A stretch of DNA of 64,000 nucleotides, taken from Hahellaceae bacterium (GTDB lineage: Bacteria > Pseudomonadota > Gammaproteobacteria > Pseudomonadales > Oleiphilaceae). The stretch spans positions 620,001 to 684,000 of the forward strand of contig JADJWY010000026.1 in the NCBI GenBank assembly GCA_016716085.1, in the 5' to 3' direction. The first letter of the stretch is position 1. Every line of letters begins with the position of its first letter. Of this stretch, positions 18,074 through 27,383 are shown one piece after another. The translations under genes and the position numbers were made by a program. Under the pieces are notes generated by a model. That model was given only the letters and a program-made list of their open reading frames with translations, did not search any database and was not told the origin of the DNA.

Positions 18074-20308
18074 TCAGCGGGCACAGGCAGAGGCTGGAAT
18101 TCGGATTACAAATCGGAAAGGCGTGAACCCCAAGGGTCCTTCAGTCGATGCCAGCGCGATCGTAATCGTTGCGCCATGCTCCGCCAAAAATGCACGTACG
18201 GCATCCATTCCGACACCGCGGCCAGAGACCTGAGTGACCTGTTCTGCCGTTGATAACCCCGAGTCAAAAATCAATTCAGATACCGCTTGTGGCGACACCG
18301 AGACACCGGCCTGAAAACGCCCGGCGGACACACCTTTCTCGTAGAGCTTGTGCAACGCCAGACCACGACCATCATCTCCGATGCCCAGCTCAATACCATT
18401 CTCGGTTGGCTGACAGGTGAATCGAATCTGCCCTGTTTCCGATTTGCCGGCTGTCCGCCTTGCGTCTGGGCCCTCGATGCCATGATCCAGTGAGTTCCGC
18501 ACCACATGCATCAACGCACTCTTGAGTGATTCGGCAAAGCGGTTGTTGAACCCGGCTTCGCCTTCCACGACCACATCCGGCGTAGGCTTGCCCAACTCTT
18601 TTGCCAACGATGAAATTGAATCGACCGCGCCCGAAACCAGACGGGACAGAGGAATCAATCCCAATCGACTCACGACATCCCGCAATTGCACTGCATCCGG
18701 CACTGCGGCTGCCTCAGCCACCGAACCGGCCAGGCGCTGCAGATCGTCCAGCTCTTCGTTTGCGATGAACACCCCACGGGTGGTTAACAGATCACCGGCT
18801 CGCCCCTTACGGCCCAGTTTGTCCTCGCTGATGGACACATAACGCGCAATGGCCGTATCCACGGCATCCAGTTCAGCCAGCATTTTTGCGGCGTCCCACG
18901 GAACCTGGTCATCTTTGCGCAGGGCATCATATTCCTGTTCAGCGGCATGGGCTGCATTGGTAATCTGGGTGAACTCATAGGTTCGCGCATTGCCTTTGAT
19001 CGTGTGCATGTTGCGGAACAATGCTGCGATAACATTGAGATCCCGCCCGGTGGTTTCCTGCAGCAGTCGGCGGTTTTCTTCCGAGAACTTATGCGCAGAC
19101 CCGATGAATTCGTTGAACTTGCCGACCGAGATACGAATGATCTGGGCGATGATATCGAGTTCTTCCTTCTGCTGGGCGGATTCGGCTTCCAATTCTCTCA
19201 GGTGAGTGACGTCCTGAACCATCAACAGTACTTTTTCGACCACATCGTCTGCATTAACGATTGGGCTCCAGTCCAATTGCAGAATTTTGTGCGTCTCCCC
19301 CTTCTGCAACTCGACTTCACGCAGCAGCACATGGCTGTTGAAATCCCACATCATCTGGTCTTCGCCCAAAATGGCATTCAGACCAACAATCGCCTGATCC
19401 CGCGCATCCACTCCGACTTTTGAATCGGTGAACAGTACCTCCTCAATCAGCTGATCGGAAAAATCCTCCTGCCCGAAAATGGCGCGCATGGCGTTGGAGA
19501 ATTCCGGGTGAATGCGGGTACCCGGCACGATGGTGCACACGCCCAGGCTCATGTTGTTCAACATCGCATTGATGTCGCTGGTCTTCTGTGCCAGTTGCGC
19601 GGTACGTTCTGCCACGCGAAGCTCAAGGGTTGCGTTCTGTTCGGCAATCACGGCCATCATGCGCACATTGTTGCGTATGAAGAAGACCAGTACACCCATG
19701 AAGCCCAGATTCATCACCCCGACCAGAATCCCCAGCCACATGCCGACCTTAGCCGAGTGTTGCGACTCTTCGAGTGTCATAACAAAGTTGTCGTAACTGG
19801 TTGAGCGGAAGTCCGCCAGCTTGGACCGCAGCTGCGCCAGCGCCTCATTCATCCGGGCCATGTCGGCACTCACATCCGTCTCGCCGTCTATAAAGGCCAC
19901 AGAGGTTTTCTTGGCCAGCGCGGCATAAGCCGCGAAGTCTTCCCGCAGCTGTTGTACATGGGCGCGACGTCCCGGATAGAGCGATTCGACTTCTGCGAAA
20001 GCTTTGTCTGCGATCTCTGCCAACTCCATCGCCGACTCGACCTCATCCACTTCTGCCGTCATTACCCCCTGGGTCATGCGCTCGACAAAGGTATCCAACC
20101 GGACCACGTTCGCATCAGTCCGCTCAAGCACGGGGAAATAGAGTGCTTTGATGTCTGCCAGCCGGTCATTATTCTGCACAGAACTGGTCACGCTGAAGGC
20201 AATGAATACCAGAAAGATCACAATTGCAAACGCGACAATCGCGATGATCTTTTTCATGGGGTTGTTTGAAGGTGCGCTGGTGGCTACCGACGATGTTTCA
20301 TTCGACAT
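18074..20308 (-). CDS. CheA-like membrane histidine kinase with Hpt domain
   Basis: A 744-aa protein with a transmembrane helix at about 19-40, a helical periplasmic region (about 43-187), a second helix at about 189-211, a coiled coil (215-245) and a PAS-like stretch (about 250-375). An Hpt domain carries MHTIKGNAR (His435). A CheA-type ATPase domain near 590-735 has VVRNSLDHGIE, GDDGRGL and SGRGVGMDAV. There is no CheW-like domain and no receiver, so it is not a classical chemotaxis CheA. It likely passes phosphate to a separate receiver, possibly those of the hybrid kinase at 11088-13736. Its first 71 codons are duplicated at 23902-24113. Confidence 0.85.
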   Translation of the reverse strand: MSNETSSVATSAPSNNPMKKIIAIVAFAIVIFLVFIAFSVTSSVQNNDRLADIKALYFPVLERTDANVVRLDTFVERMTQGVMTAEVDEVESAMELAEIADKAFAEVESLYPGRRAHVQQLREDFAAYAALAKKTSVAFIDGETDVSADMARMNEALAQLRSKLADFRSTSYDNFVMTLEESQHSAKVGMWLGILVGVMNLGFMGVLVFFIRNNVRMMAVIAEQNATLELRVAERTAQLAQKTSDINAMLNNMSLGVCTIVPGTRIHPEFSNAMRAIFGQEDFSDQLIEEVLFTDSKVGVDARDQAIVGLNAILGEDQMMWDFNSHVLLREVELQKGETHKILQLDWSPIVNADDVVEKVLLMVQDVTHLRELEAESAQQKEELDIIAQIIRISVGKFNEFIGSAHKFSEENRRLLQETTGRDLNVIAALFRNMHTIKGNARTYEFTQITNAAHAAEQEYDALRKDDQVPWDAAKMLAELDAVDTAIARYVSISEDKLGRKGRAGDLLTTRGVFIANEELDDLQRLAGSVAEAAAVPDAVQLRDVVSRLGLIPLSRLVSGAVDSISSLAKELGKPTPDVVVEGEAGFNNRFAESLKSALMHVVRNSLDHGIEGPDARRTAGKSETGQIRFTCQPTENGIELGIGDDGRGLALHKLYEKGVSAGRFQAGVSVSPQAVSELIFDSGLSTAEQVTQVSGRGVGMDAVRAFLAEHGATITIALASTEGPLGFTPFRFVIRIPASACAR

Positions 20309-22063
20309 GATTCACCCTTCGCTGACGACGATGATGTTTTGGATATCCATCAAGCATAGACGCAAGAGTGAAGGGCAGCCAGAACGGATGCCCTGTTGGA
20401 CCTTAGTTGACTAAAGCACTTTGCAGCGAGGCTGACCGAGGCTACCGGTATGCGTCCCCTGCAAACCAAAGCTGGCTTTCTGCCCGGGTTGCAACTGCGC
20501 ATTCCAGCTTAGTCCATCAAACACGAAGCGTTTCGCCTCCGTGCTGACCAGGTTAGACGACCAGTTCTGCGTCAGTTTCACCGCCTGATCAAACTCGACA
20601 GCCACACGCCATTTAAGGGCTGCACTCCCGCTGTTGGTGACCTCGATGTCATTCACGACAAAGCCGCCATTCCATTGGTCGATGCCACCGATTCGGCAAG
20701 TCACTGTCGATGTTCCACCACCGGACCCCGGGGGATTTGTCGGCGTTCCCCCAGTATTCACCGCCACAAAATTCAGGTAATCCAGATTGACGCCGCTATC
20801 CAGAAAATCCACGGTAACGGTTGCACCAGCAGGTACGTCGACATTCCGCAGGGTCTCAGTCGTCCACGCTTGCCAGCCCCCACCGGAGGTACTCACCACA
20901 CCGATTTCCTGTCCGTTGATGGCAATCCGCGCACGCTGACCATTGTGAAGACTCGCGAGTCGCACACTCAGGTCATAACGGCCACCTGCGGTTCCGACGC
21001 GGTAACGAAGCTGCTCGCCTACCTGCGTCCAGCCGACGTTACAGGTGCCGCCTGAGGCATTCTGAACATCCACACCAAGGCCATAATAGGTGCATTGCGT
21101 CACGGCAGCGGTATTGGCATTACCAGCGGTTTTATCGATGGCAGCCGTATAGTGCTCGGCCTCGATGCGACCCGGCAGGTTGACGGCGTTCGGATAACCG
21201 GACGCGCCCCCTCCGGTGCCACCGCCAGAACCACCCCCACTGCCTGCGCCCGTCCAGCCACGGATCATGTCACGCACGTACTGGCCAGAGGTCGTCAGGA
21301 CCTCGGTTCCCCATTGTCCATCCGTTCGGGTGTTCGGCTTCAGTGCAGAGGCACCTTCAGATTTATCGTTCAGTGCCCAGTTGGCATTCCCCAGATGGTA
21401 CTGCTTCATGAACTGTACCCAACGGTCGGTTTCTGCTTGAGCGACCCCGCCGTTGCCATCCGCATTGACCGTTCCCCACTCGGTGACGAACAGGGCGGCG
21501 CCCAGATTCATCGCTTTGCGTGCTTTGTCCCGTAGCCCTTCCCCATGCGTTCCCGCATAAAAATGCAGGGTATAGGCCAGGTTGGTCACCCCACGAATCG
21601 GATCAGCCGCCGCGACATCCACATCCTGCGACCAGGTCGGGTTACCGACCACGATCAGGTTATCCGGGTCAATCGCACGAATCGCCGCCACGACCCGCTG
21701 GGCATAGGGTTTCACATGCTGGGCCCAGCTCACATCATTTTTAGGCTCGTTAAAAATCTCATAAATCACATGATTCTTTTTCCCGTAGCGTGTGGCCATG
21801 TCCTTGAAGAAGGCAATCGCCTCGGCTTCATGCTCATGGGCGTAGTGGGAATGCCAGTCGATGATGACATACAGATCATTGGCAATCGCGGCATCAATCG
21901 CCGCCCTCGCCCGCGCCAGGTTGCCGTCACGGTCCGACAGATAACCGCCACTCTCATCGACACCGACCGCAACCCGAACCAGATTGCCGCCGAAAAAGGT
22001 TTTAACGGCTTTCACCGCGCCCGCGTTGTAGTAGCGCTCCCCCGCCCCAGCCGGTATTCGACC
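20097..22063. repeat. Direct repeat, copy A (about 1.97 kb)
   Basis: This segment is nearly identical to 23902-25866. It holds the first 71 codons of the CheA-like gene, the 102-bp spacer and the GH5-CBM6-CBM2 gene from its stop to a point just inside the catalytic domain. The copies share AACCGGACC at one edge and CCGGTATTCGACC at the other, and diverge abruptly outside. Single-base substitutions and one-base homopolymer differences separate them, most of them in the CBM2 region. Confidence 0.93.
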
Positions 22064-22498
22064 CTCGGGCCGGGTCAATCGCCTCGCAATGGGGCTGCAC
22101 ACCCTTTCGAAGGACTGTCCGCTTCGCCGCCCTTTTTCAGCCAGGAACAATTGATATTTATACTGAAAATTGGGCGGGTAGAGTTCAGCAAAGCGTTTGA
22201 TCACCGTCTCACATCGATTTGAGTCTTTTCCCTCAGAAGCAGCATCGGCAGGACCCACACGAATCCGCAACAAGGCATAAAAAAAATCGTGATCGACGGC
22301 AAAAAGTATGGGTCGGTAGGTGATCGAGATGTTTTTCCACCGCCTGGGCCCACGCCGGGGGCCATCGGCTTCATCGCCGCACCAGAAGGCCAACTGCGCA
22401 CGATAATGATTCAGGCAGGTAGAGTAAGCTGCTCGCCAATTTTTCTCGAAATCAGCCGCATTAAAAGCCTCATCATCCAGCGCTTGCCCCACGCCCAA
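20411..22498 (-). pseudogene. Chimeric ORF: kinase fragment fused to GH5-CBM6-CBM2 lacking its secretion signal
   Basis: A 695-codon open frame. Residues about 1-145 match the TPR-like region of the remnant kinase (YPPNFQYKYQLFLAEKGRR). From ERYYNAG onward it is a GH5 glycanase with acid/base IFNEPK and nucleophile TEWGT. A Gly/Ser linker, a CBM6 (IEAEHYTAAIDKTAG) and a C-terminal CBM2 (DQWNGGFVVND) follow. The junction is at 22063/22064. The native signal peptide and first beta-strands are missing, and a one-C difference in the C run near 22040 (relative to copy B) puts the kinase and GH5 parts in frame. As it stands, export is not expected. It may be untranslated, or a rearrangement or assembly product. 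Confidence 0.8.
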
Positions 22499-23901
22499 TG
22501 AGGCGATAATCGGAAGCTTGACTGAAGCGCATGATCATCTTACCCAAAGGATGAAAGACAGATTTTTGCGCCAGAAATGACTTCGACTCTTCCGGGCATT
22601 TTCCCTCCAGCAACGACGGAGTTTCGCCTTTCGAACACACGGACAAACGGCGTAGTGCAATAATTCATAGCGGCCCGGGCAATTTCCCATTTTCAGGGAC
22701 AAACTGCGTCCCTTTTTTGATGCCGTGGCAAATGATTCCAAGAGGTGCGTGCAGATACCAGACCATACCAGCTAACAATGTTGTAGTTGGCGATTGCCTG
22801 CAGTAGGCGTAGCGATCGGCCAGACGTTTCGCTTCCGATGCCCTGAGCAATCGAGTCTTCATAGCGTGCCTGTCGATAGAGGCATAGGCCCAGCAGGCCG
22901 GTGAACGGCAGCGAGATCACATTTACCATGCTCCAGAATCAAATTACAGCCCTTGACGCCACAATACTCCCGTAGCTGCATCCGCCCCAAAATATTACAG
23001 ACCGCAAACAGGTTGGGAAGAATACGCAAGGCAATCAGGCAGTGAGGGTCCGTCATGTCAGGTAACGCACTCACGTTACGCAAGTGGTCTTTGAGAGAGT
23101 GCGTTTCCAGGAAGGTCCGTTCGTTTTCAAGAACCGCAGGCAACGCCTCATCATCCGGAACCGGCATGTTCAGATAAGCCAGCCCTTGAAATCCGAACTG
23201 CAACCCTGGCATCCAGTTGCCACGACCAATCGCCTGCACCGGGCGGGTCGCGCGAATCTCGCCCGTTGAAGATCATCCTCCGGGTGTTTGAACACCACCT
23301 CATAATCACAGTGCAAGGGCCCTCTGGCTGCGCGGCCAAATAACACCACGCCGGCTTTGATCTGGTAGAGACTCTTACATTCCGCCGAATGGGTTTGCCA
23401 GCCTTCCTCCGGCAACCGATCTAATGCCTGTTGCGCGAAAGCCACAGCCACCTCCCACACACTGGCGGCCTTGGCCTGGCGGGCTGAGCGGAGGTTGAGC
23501 TGGACGAGCGTTTCAGATTCGTCGCCCGGATCGATCAGCGAACGGGCATGGTTAAGATGTTCAGTAATTGCAAAGCACTCGTCATCATTCAGACTCGCTA
23601 CCTCGCGCTCGCCTAATGAACAGCCCATACGACTCGTAAGTGGGTTTGCTGGCGTTCTACCTCTGACATCGACTGGTAGGCCGCCTGCAGCATCCGATCA
23701 TGTAAAAACCGGCAGTGGGGAGAAACCATTCCCAGAAACCAGTCCCCCCCTTCCGGAACGAGAAGCCCATCACGCAGCGCCGGCCACAGGCAACGGATCA
23801 CGACAGAGGTCGGCTTCCCCGCAATTTGCGCCAGCATGTCGAGGCTGAACTGACTGCCAATGCAGGCCGCCAGCTGCATCATGGCCTGTGTCTCTGCGGG
23901 T
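22064..23901 (-). pseudogene. Remnant of a multidomain Ser/Thr kinase-AAA-sensor kinase gene
   Basis: About 1.84 kb of decayed coding sequence between the two direct repeats. In order on the minus strand it reads: the end of an AAA/STAND ATPase (MMQLAACIGSQFSLDMLAQIAG, split by the junction; CRFLHDRMLQAAY; ERQQTHLR), helical repeats (LNLRSARQAKAASVWEVAVAFAQQAL in broken form), VPDDEALPAVLENERTFLE, then YPPNFQYKYQLFLAEKGRR. These are characteristic of very large proteins with kinase, ATPase, GAF and histidine kinase domains. Several frameshifts and stops break it, and both the N-terminal kinase and C-terminal GAF/HK parts are absent. No transposase or terminal repeats border it. Family assignment is from motif memory. 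Confidence 0.7.
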
Positions 23902-24113
23902 AACCGGACCACGTTCGCATCAGTCCGCTCAAGCACGGGGAAATAGAGTGCTTCGATGTCTGCCAGCCGGTCATTATTCTGCACAGACTTGGTCACGCTG
24001 AAGGCAATGAATACCAGAAAGATCACAATTGCAAACGCGACAATCGCGATGATCTTTTTCATGGGGTTGTTTGAAGGTGCGCTGGTGGCTACCGACGATG
24101 TTTCATTCGACAT
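23613..24113 (-). pseudogene. Chimeric ORF: CheA-like N-terminus fused in frame to ATPase fragment
   Basis: A 166-aa open frame. Residues 1-71 are the start of the CheA-like kinase (two substitutions: K for S in SVTKSVQ, E for K in ADIEALYF), including its first transmembrane helix. At 23901/23902 it switches in frame to the AAA/STAND ATPase remnant (PAETQAMMQLAACIGSQF) and stops at WAVH. It keeps the original ribosome site and start. If expressed it would be a membrane-anchored fragment with no catalytic domain; more likely it is a by-product of the rearrangement. Confidence 0.75.
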
Positions 24114-25866
24114 GATTCACCCTTCGCTGACGACGATGATGTTTTGGATATCCATCAAGCATAGACGCAAGAGTGAAGGGCAGCCAGAATGGATGCCCTG
24201 TTGGACCTTAGCTGACTAAAGCACTTTGCAGCGAGGCTGACCGAGGCTACCGGTATGCGTCCCCTGCAAACCAAAGCTGGCTTTCTGCCCGGTTGCAACT
24301 GCGCATTCCAGCTTAGTCCATCAAACACGAAGCGTTTCGCCTCCCGTGCTGACCAGGTTAGACGACCAGTTCTGCGTCAGTTTCACCGCCTGATCAAAAC
24401 TCGACCGCCACGCGCCATTTAAGCGCTGCACTCCCGCTGTTGGTCACTGTAATGTCATTCAGGACAAAGCCGCCATTCCATTGGTCGACGCCACCGATTC
24501 GGCAAGTCGCTGTCGATGATCCACCACCTGACCCCGGCGGATTCGTGGGTGTTCCGCCATTATTCACCGCCGCAAAGTTCAGGTAATCCAGATTGACGCC
24601 GCTATCCAGAAAATCCACGGTAACGGTTGCACCAGCGGGCACGTCGACATTCCGTAGGGTTTCAGTCGTCCACGCTTGCCAGCCCCCACCGGAGGTACTC
24701 ACCACACCGATTTCCTGGCCGTTGATGGCAATCCGCGCTCGCTGACCATTGTGAAGACTCGCAAGACGCACACTCAGGTCATAACGGCCGCCTGCGGTTC
24801 CAACGCGGTAACGAAGCTGCTCGCCTACCTGCGTCCAGCCGACGTTACAGGTACCGCCAGAGGCATTCTGAACATCCACACCGAGGCCATAATAGGTGCA
24901 TTGCGTCACGGCAGCGGTATTGGCATTACCAGCGGTTTTATCGATGGCAGCCGTATAGTGCTCGGCCTCGATGCGACCCGGCAGGTTGACGGCGTTCGGA
25001 TAACCGGACGCGCCCCTCCGGTGCCACCGCCAGAACCACCCCACTGCCTGCGCCCGTCCAGCCACGGATCATGTCACGCACGTACTGGCCAGAGGTCGTC
25101 AGGACCTCGGTTCCCCATTGTCCATCCGTTCGGGTGTTCGGCTTCAGTGCAGAGGCACCTTCAGATTTATCGTTCAGTGCCCAGTTGGCATTCCCCAGAT
25201 GGTACTGCTTCATGAACTGTACCCAACGGTCGGTTTCTGCTTGAGCGACCCCGCCGTTGCCATCCGCATTGACCGTTCCCCACTCGGTGACGAACAGGGC
25301 GGCGCCCAGATTCATCGCTTTGCGTGCTTTGTCCCGTAGCCCTTCCCCATGCGTTCCCGCATAAAAATGCAGGGTATAGGCCAGGTTGGTCACCCCACGA
25401 ATCGGATCAGCCGCCGCGACATCCACATCCTGCGACCAGGTCGGGTTACCGACCACGATCAGGTTATCCGGGTCAATCGCACGAATCGCCGCCACGACCC
25501 GCTGGGCATAGGGTTTCCCATGCTGGGCCCAGCTCACATCATTTTTAGGCTCGTTAAAAATCTCATAAATCACATGATTCTTTTTCCCGTAGCGTGTGGC
25601 CATGTCCTTGAAGAAGGCAATCGCCTCGGCTTCATGCTCATGGGCGTAGTGGGAATGCCAGTCGATGATGACATACAGATCATTGGCAATCGCGGCATCA
25701 ATCGCCGCCCTCGCCCGCGCCAGGTTGCCGTCACGGTCCGACAGATAACCGCCACTCTCATCGACACCGACCGCAACCCGAACCAGATTGCCGCCGAAAA
25801 AGGTTTTAACGGCTTTCACCGCGCCCGCGTTGTAGTAGCGCTCCCCGCCCCAGCCGGTATTCGACC
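23902..25866. repeat. Direct repeat, copy B (about 1.97 kb)
   Basis: The second copy of 20097-22063, separated from it by the 1.84-kb kinase remnant. On its right it continues into the true 5' end of the GH5 gene. On its left it breaks off inside the CheA-like coding region. Relative to copy A it has one-base deletions in two C runs of the Gly linker, plus insertions or deletions in three short homopolymers of the CBM2 part. Confidence 0.93.
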
Positions 25867-26047
25867 AGAACAACGACATGCCGGACAGTTCTGCCGCCTT
25901 ACCATTGGCTTGCACCTGGCTCCCTACTACGCTCAGGGCCGGAACATCCGCCAAGCTTGCGGGTGCACCGCTGGCCATCATCCCCAGCCCGAGTGCTGCT
26001 GCCATCCACCGGGTGCGTGCCGGATGCTGCCGTTTTTGTAATACCAT
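24216..26047 (-). pseudogene. GH5-CBM6-CBM2 glycanase, secreted, frameshifted after catalytic domain
   Basis: The start at 26047 (MVLQKRQHPARTRW) has a GGAGAG ribosome site and a good signal peptide (AAALGLGMMASGAPASLA). It runs into a complete GH5 domain with IFNEPK and TEWGT, likely a beta-glucanase or cellulase. In the Gly/Ser linker (about 25014-25048) one-base losses shift the frame and the first product stops at 24938. CBM6 continues in another frame (about 24440-25000), and CBM2 (24216-24540) is broken by three further one-base indels. As read, the cell would secrete a catalytic domain without binding modules. All indels lie in homopolymers, so sequencing error is a serious alternative. 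Confidence 0.8.
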
Positions 26048-26091
26048 TTGAGTGACTCTCCATCGGTTCATGTCATTTTTTAGAATATGAA

Positions 26092-26107
26092 CGTCCCACG
26101 CGGGACG
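26092..26107. other. Perfect 6-4-6 hairpin in the GH5 leader
   Basis: CGTCCC-ACGC-GGGACG lies 45 bp upstream of the chosen GH5 start, inside the likely 5' leader. It could be an mRNA hairpin or an operator; nothing else identifies it. Confidence 0.4.
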
Positions 26108-26129
26108 CCGGGAGGAGAGTTAAGCATGG

Positions 26130-26153
26130 CAGGCGATGTGTTCTCATCGCCTG
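26130..26153 (-). terminator. Candidate terminator hairpin after the lipase-chaperone-like gene
   Basis: CAGGCGATG-TGTTCT-CATCGCCTG is a perfect 9-bp stem with a 6-base loop, about 95 bp beyond the end of the gene at 26248 and about 80 bp before the GH5 start. No long T run follows on the minus strand, so termination is plausible rather than certain. Confidence 0.45.
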
Positions 26154-26247
26154 AAAGGACTATTTGTTGAAAAGTGCAAAATGAATCACAGACGGATGTT
26201 GGGCTTTAGGACTGCAGAATAACCGCTCGTACAAAAAATGTGAGACA

Positions 26248-27309
26248 TCAGTTGCGCCCATATAGGCGGGGACGCTCAAAACGATAAAAACCGTCACGCT
26301 CTTCGAGGGCGATGGTCTTGGCCTCGAAGCCAAAATGTTCTTCTCGCAGGCGTTGCAGGGCTTGAAGCTTCTCCGCACTTTCAGGGCGAGCATCAAGTTC
26401 GCGACGTGCATCCATATAAGCCAGGCCTTTTTCCCAGCGCTGATTACGTTTGGCATCCCGTTCCGCCAATCGCTCAATTTGTGCGTCGCTGTATCCCAGT
26501 TGGCGGCGTACCCGGTTAATTTCCTGCTGACGGCGCTCCGATGGGAGGTCTGACAACACTTTCTGCACCGAGTCGAGCCCAAAAAATACCGCTCCCAACA
26601 CGCCAGCATCCATACCGAGCTTTTCAAGGCCGCCATCGTAAATCTCGGTCAACTCACTTTGGAGCTGATACAACTTCTCATCCAGCGTAGACTGATTATC
26701 GTCGTTCAATCGGGTTAACACCTGTCGTGTCGCCTCTTTTTTTGCGGCCACGGCTTGCTGTTCGTCTGCCCAGATTTCCAGGGCATCTTTACCAAACAAC
26801 GCCTGGCGCTTCTGCCAAAGCGTACCTTCCCGTTCCAGCAACCCGAGTGTTGCAAGCTGAGTCGCGTTCGCCTCCAACCAGGTGTCATACTCGGCCATTC
26901 TTGCGATCAGCCCCAGAATCGTTTCGGCCAGATCGGGAAACGCACGGCGCAACGCCAATTCAAACAAGGCCAGTCCCTGCTCGGGAAAACGTGATAACAC
27001 GCTATCACGTTCTTCGAGTAAGCCCACTTGAACACGTTTATCCAGAATCGTCTCGCCATAGGTTTCCAGCAGATGCAACGCCAGCTGATCGACAACGCTG
27101 GCGAGATCACTCGAAAGGCCCGACTCACGCGCACCGGTGGGCCGGGGCATCTCAGCTGTCGGGATGGCGGCCGTGTTCGCCGGCTCGACCGAATTTAGCG
27201 TGTCTCGAGGGGCTGACGGCGTGACCGACTGGGCCTGCCAGAGCACAAAGGCACTCAGCAGCACGCCGCCGCCCATCAGAAATTTCAAAGCTAATGAAGG
27301 AACCGACAT
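26248..27309 (-). CDS. Lipase chaperone-like protein (Lif/LifO family, divergent)
   Basis: A 353-aa protein with an N-terminal anchor (about 6-25), a variable Pro/Ala-rich spacer and an all-helical domain. Several stretches look like steryl/lipase foldases: ALFGKDALEIWADEQQ (family: F-A-D-E region), VRRQLGYSDAQIERLAERDAKR and LREEHFGFEAKTIALEERDGFY. The N-terminal Lif consensus (RxxFDYxLSA) is not visible. Such foldases sit in the inner membrane facing the periplasm and fold secreted lipases. Its only hydrolase neighbour is the SGNH lipoprotein upstream (75-bp gap), not an alpha/beta-fold lipase. Family call moderately sure, partner inferred. Confidence 0.65.
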   Translation of the reverse strand: MSVPSLALKFLMGGGVLLSAFVLWQAQSVTPSAPRDTLNSVEPANTAAIPTAEMPRPTGARESGLSSDLASVVDQLALHLLETYGETILDKRVQVGLLEERDSVLSRFPEQGLALFELALRRAFPDLAETILGLIARMAEYDTWLEANATQLATLGLLEREGTLWQKRQALFGKDALEIWADEQQAVAAKKEATRQVLTRLNDDNQSTLDEKLYQLQSELTEIYDGGLEKLGMDAGVLGAVFFGLDSVQKVLSDLPSERRQQEINRVRRQLGYSDAQIERLAERDAKRNQRWEKGLAYMDARRELDARPESAEKLQALQRLREEHFGFEAKTIALEERDGFYRFERPRLYGRN

Positions 27310-27383
27310 CGTTACAACTCTTTCCTACAGATGGAATGCGGCTAATGGGCCAACGCCCACTAACCGCTTGACGAGACCTGGCG

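Noticed and set aside
21545..22222. 225-codon plus-strand frame, with a similar frame at 25349-26041
   Set aside because: Both are antisense to the duplicated GH5 domain; the duplicate simply repeats the shadow.
22064..23901. Kinase remnant as an insertion sequence or transposon
   Set aside because: No transposase, no inverted ends and no target-site duplication; the borders coincide with direct-repeat edges instead.
26160..26636. 158-codon minus-strand frame overlapping the lipase-chaperone-like gene
   Set aside because: Out of frame with the recognisable helical protein and lacks any motif.
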